Positions 63,518-64,000 of a stretch of 64,000 nt of DNA are shown here, one piece after another; positions within the stretch are counted from its first letter, which is position 1; every line of letters begins with the position of its first letter. Below the pieces are notes generated by a model, which was not told the DNA's origin, did no database searches, and saw only the letters and a program-made list of their open reading frames with translations. The translations under genes and the position numbers were made by a program. Source of the stretch: Streptomyces monomycini (GTDB lineage Bacteria; Actinomycetota; Actinomycetes; Streptomycetales; Streptomycetaceae); the NCBI RefSeq assembly GCF_022271435.1, contig NZ_JAFIQY010000030.1:1-64000 (forward strand), read 5' to 3'.

Positions 63518-64000
63518 ACCCCCTCGGCTGGCTGAACGGCCCGGCCTTCACCGCCTTCGGCCAGCAGGTCATCTGGTCCGACATGATCGGCAACAGCATC
63601 GGCCTGGCCGCCCTCGCCTTCGGCTGGCGGCGCTCCATATGGACCTGGCCCGCGCAGTTCCTGTCCGGCCTGATCCTGGTCTCCGCCTACGCCTACGCCC
63701 ACCTCAGCGGCGGCATCGGCAAGCAGCTGCTGGTCATCGGCGTGGCGCTGTGGGGCTGGCGGCAGTGGCAGCGCGGCCGGCAGCAGGCCCAGGACGGCTC
63801 CATCGCCGTACGCTTCGCCACCTGGCGCGAACGCGGGCTGCTGCTCGCCGGCACGGCCGTCGGCACCGCCGCCGTCGGCTCGCTGTTCGCCCTGCTGCCC
63901 CAGCTGTCCTGGAACCCCTGGCCCGACGCGTACATCTTCGTCGGCACCCTGGCGGCGATGGTCGCCCAGGCCCGCGGCCTGGTCGAGTTCTGGTTCGCCT
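63514..64000 (+). CDS. ribM: PnuC-family riboflavin transporter RibM (3' end beyond window)
   Basis: 162 codons are visible, with at least five hydrophobic segments: SIGLAALAFGWRRSIWTWPAQFLSGLILVSAYAYAHL, KQLLVIGVALWGWRQW, LLLAGTAVGTAAVGSLFALLP, AYIFVGTLAAMVAQARGLVEFW. The GWRRSIWTWP and WGWRQW blocks fit PnuC/PnuX transporters. Actinobacterial members inside rib operons are riboflavin carriers (RibM); location after ribE under an FMN riboswitch supports that over nicotinamide-mononucleotide transport. ATG overlaps the ribE TGA by 4 bp. The gene is cut by the window end. Confidence 0.88.
   Translation, partial: MNPLGWLNGPAFTAFGQQVIWSDMIGNSIGLAALAFGWRRSIWTWPAQFLSGLILVSAYAYAHLSGGIGKQLLVIGVALWGWRQWQRGRQQAQDGSIAVRFATWRERGLLLAGTAVGTAAVGSLFALLPQLSWNPWPDAYIFVGTLAAMVAQARGLVEFWFA

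Overview
This window is a stretch of a high-GC actinobacterial chromosome, almost certainly Streptomyces. The evidence is very high GC with strong third-position bias, frequent GTG starts, and a run of lineage-typical genes: bldD with its c-di-GMP motifs, sIHF, a helicase-dead priA, guaB1 and an FMN-riboswitch rib operon. Most of it is core chromosome, interrupted by three accessory zones.

Layout. 1-3.4 kb: a P-loop kinase-like gene, a roughly 1.3 kb gene-free stretch of minisatellites (18-19 bp and 25 bp arrays), and a 14-TM drug exporter. 3.7-6.7 kb: an atypical Xaa-Pro peptidase-like gene, efp, nusB and, convergent, bldD with an autoregulatory-looking promoter. 6.9-17.1 kb: the whole de novo pyrimidine cluster pyrR-pyrB-pyrC-(PH-domain membrane protein)-carA-carB, then pyrD-pyrF; a PyrR-binding-loop-like motif lies just upstream of the pyrR ribosome binding site. 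17.3-21.5 kb: sIHF, gmk, rpoZ, coaBC, metK, separated by strong terminators.

21.6-26.9 kb: a compact minus-strand operon that does not look like housekeeping: XRE-type regulator, TIR-domain protein with a Gly/Asn/Gln/His-rich tail, P-loop NTPase, two-TM membrane protein. The C-terminal tail of the TIR protein and the N-terminus of the NTPase share a conspicuous motif (IGTAL, SG, HSG, QYV), which resembles paired effector/NLR amyloid-type signalling. This is the best candidate for an undescribed signalling or defence system here.

27.1-32.7 kb: priA, a small HTH gene, fmt and rsmB. 32.7-37.3 kb: an accessory insertion with a broken Tn7-like element (tnsA fused in frame to the start of a tnsB-like gene), a divergent oxidoreductase/LysR pair and a secreted ricin-fold protein. 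37.6-46.8 kb: rpe, a SorC-like regulator, a lipoprotein RNase Sa-like enzyme overlapped by barstar, two CNNM/HlyC-type membrane proteins, a SpoIIE-type phosphatase and guaB1 (GMP reductase-like).

47-53.9 kb: what looks like one amino-acid catabolic module: APC permease, AsnC/Lrp regulator and, further on, an amidase plus a flavin monooxygenase of the DavA/DavB type (lysine to 5-aminovalerate). The same three-part DNA element (CGCAACGAA, CGCAACGAA, CGCAA) with nearly the same spacing occurs upstream of both the permease and the amidase gene, which suggests one regulon. 54-61 kb: DUF5995-type protein, secreted phospholipase A2, NCS2 uracil/xanthine permease, thioesterase, MFS/ROK divergent pair with a palindromic operator, and an NAD(P)-binding reductase. 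61.4-64 kb: FMN riboswitch followed by ribD, ribE and ribM (cut by the window end). No tRNA, rRNA or CRISPR array was seen.
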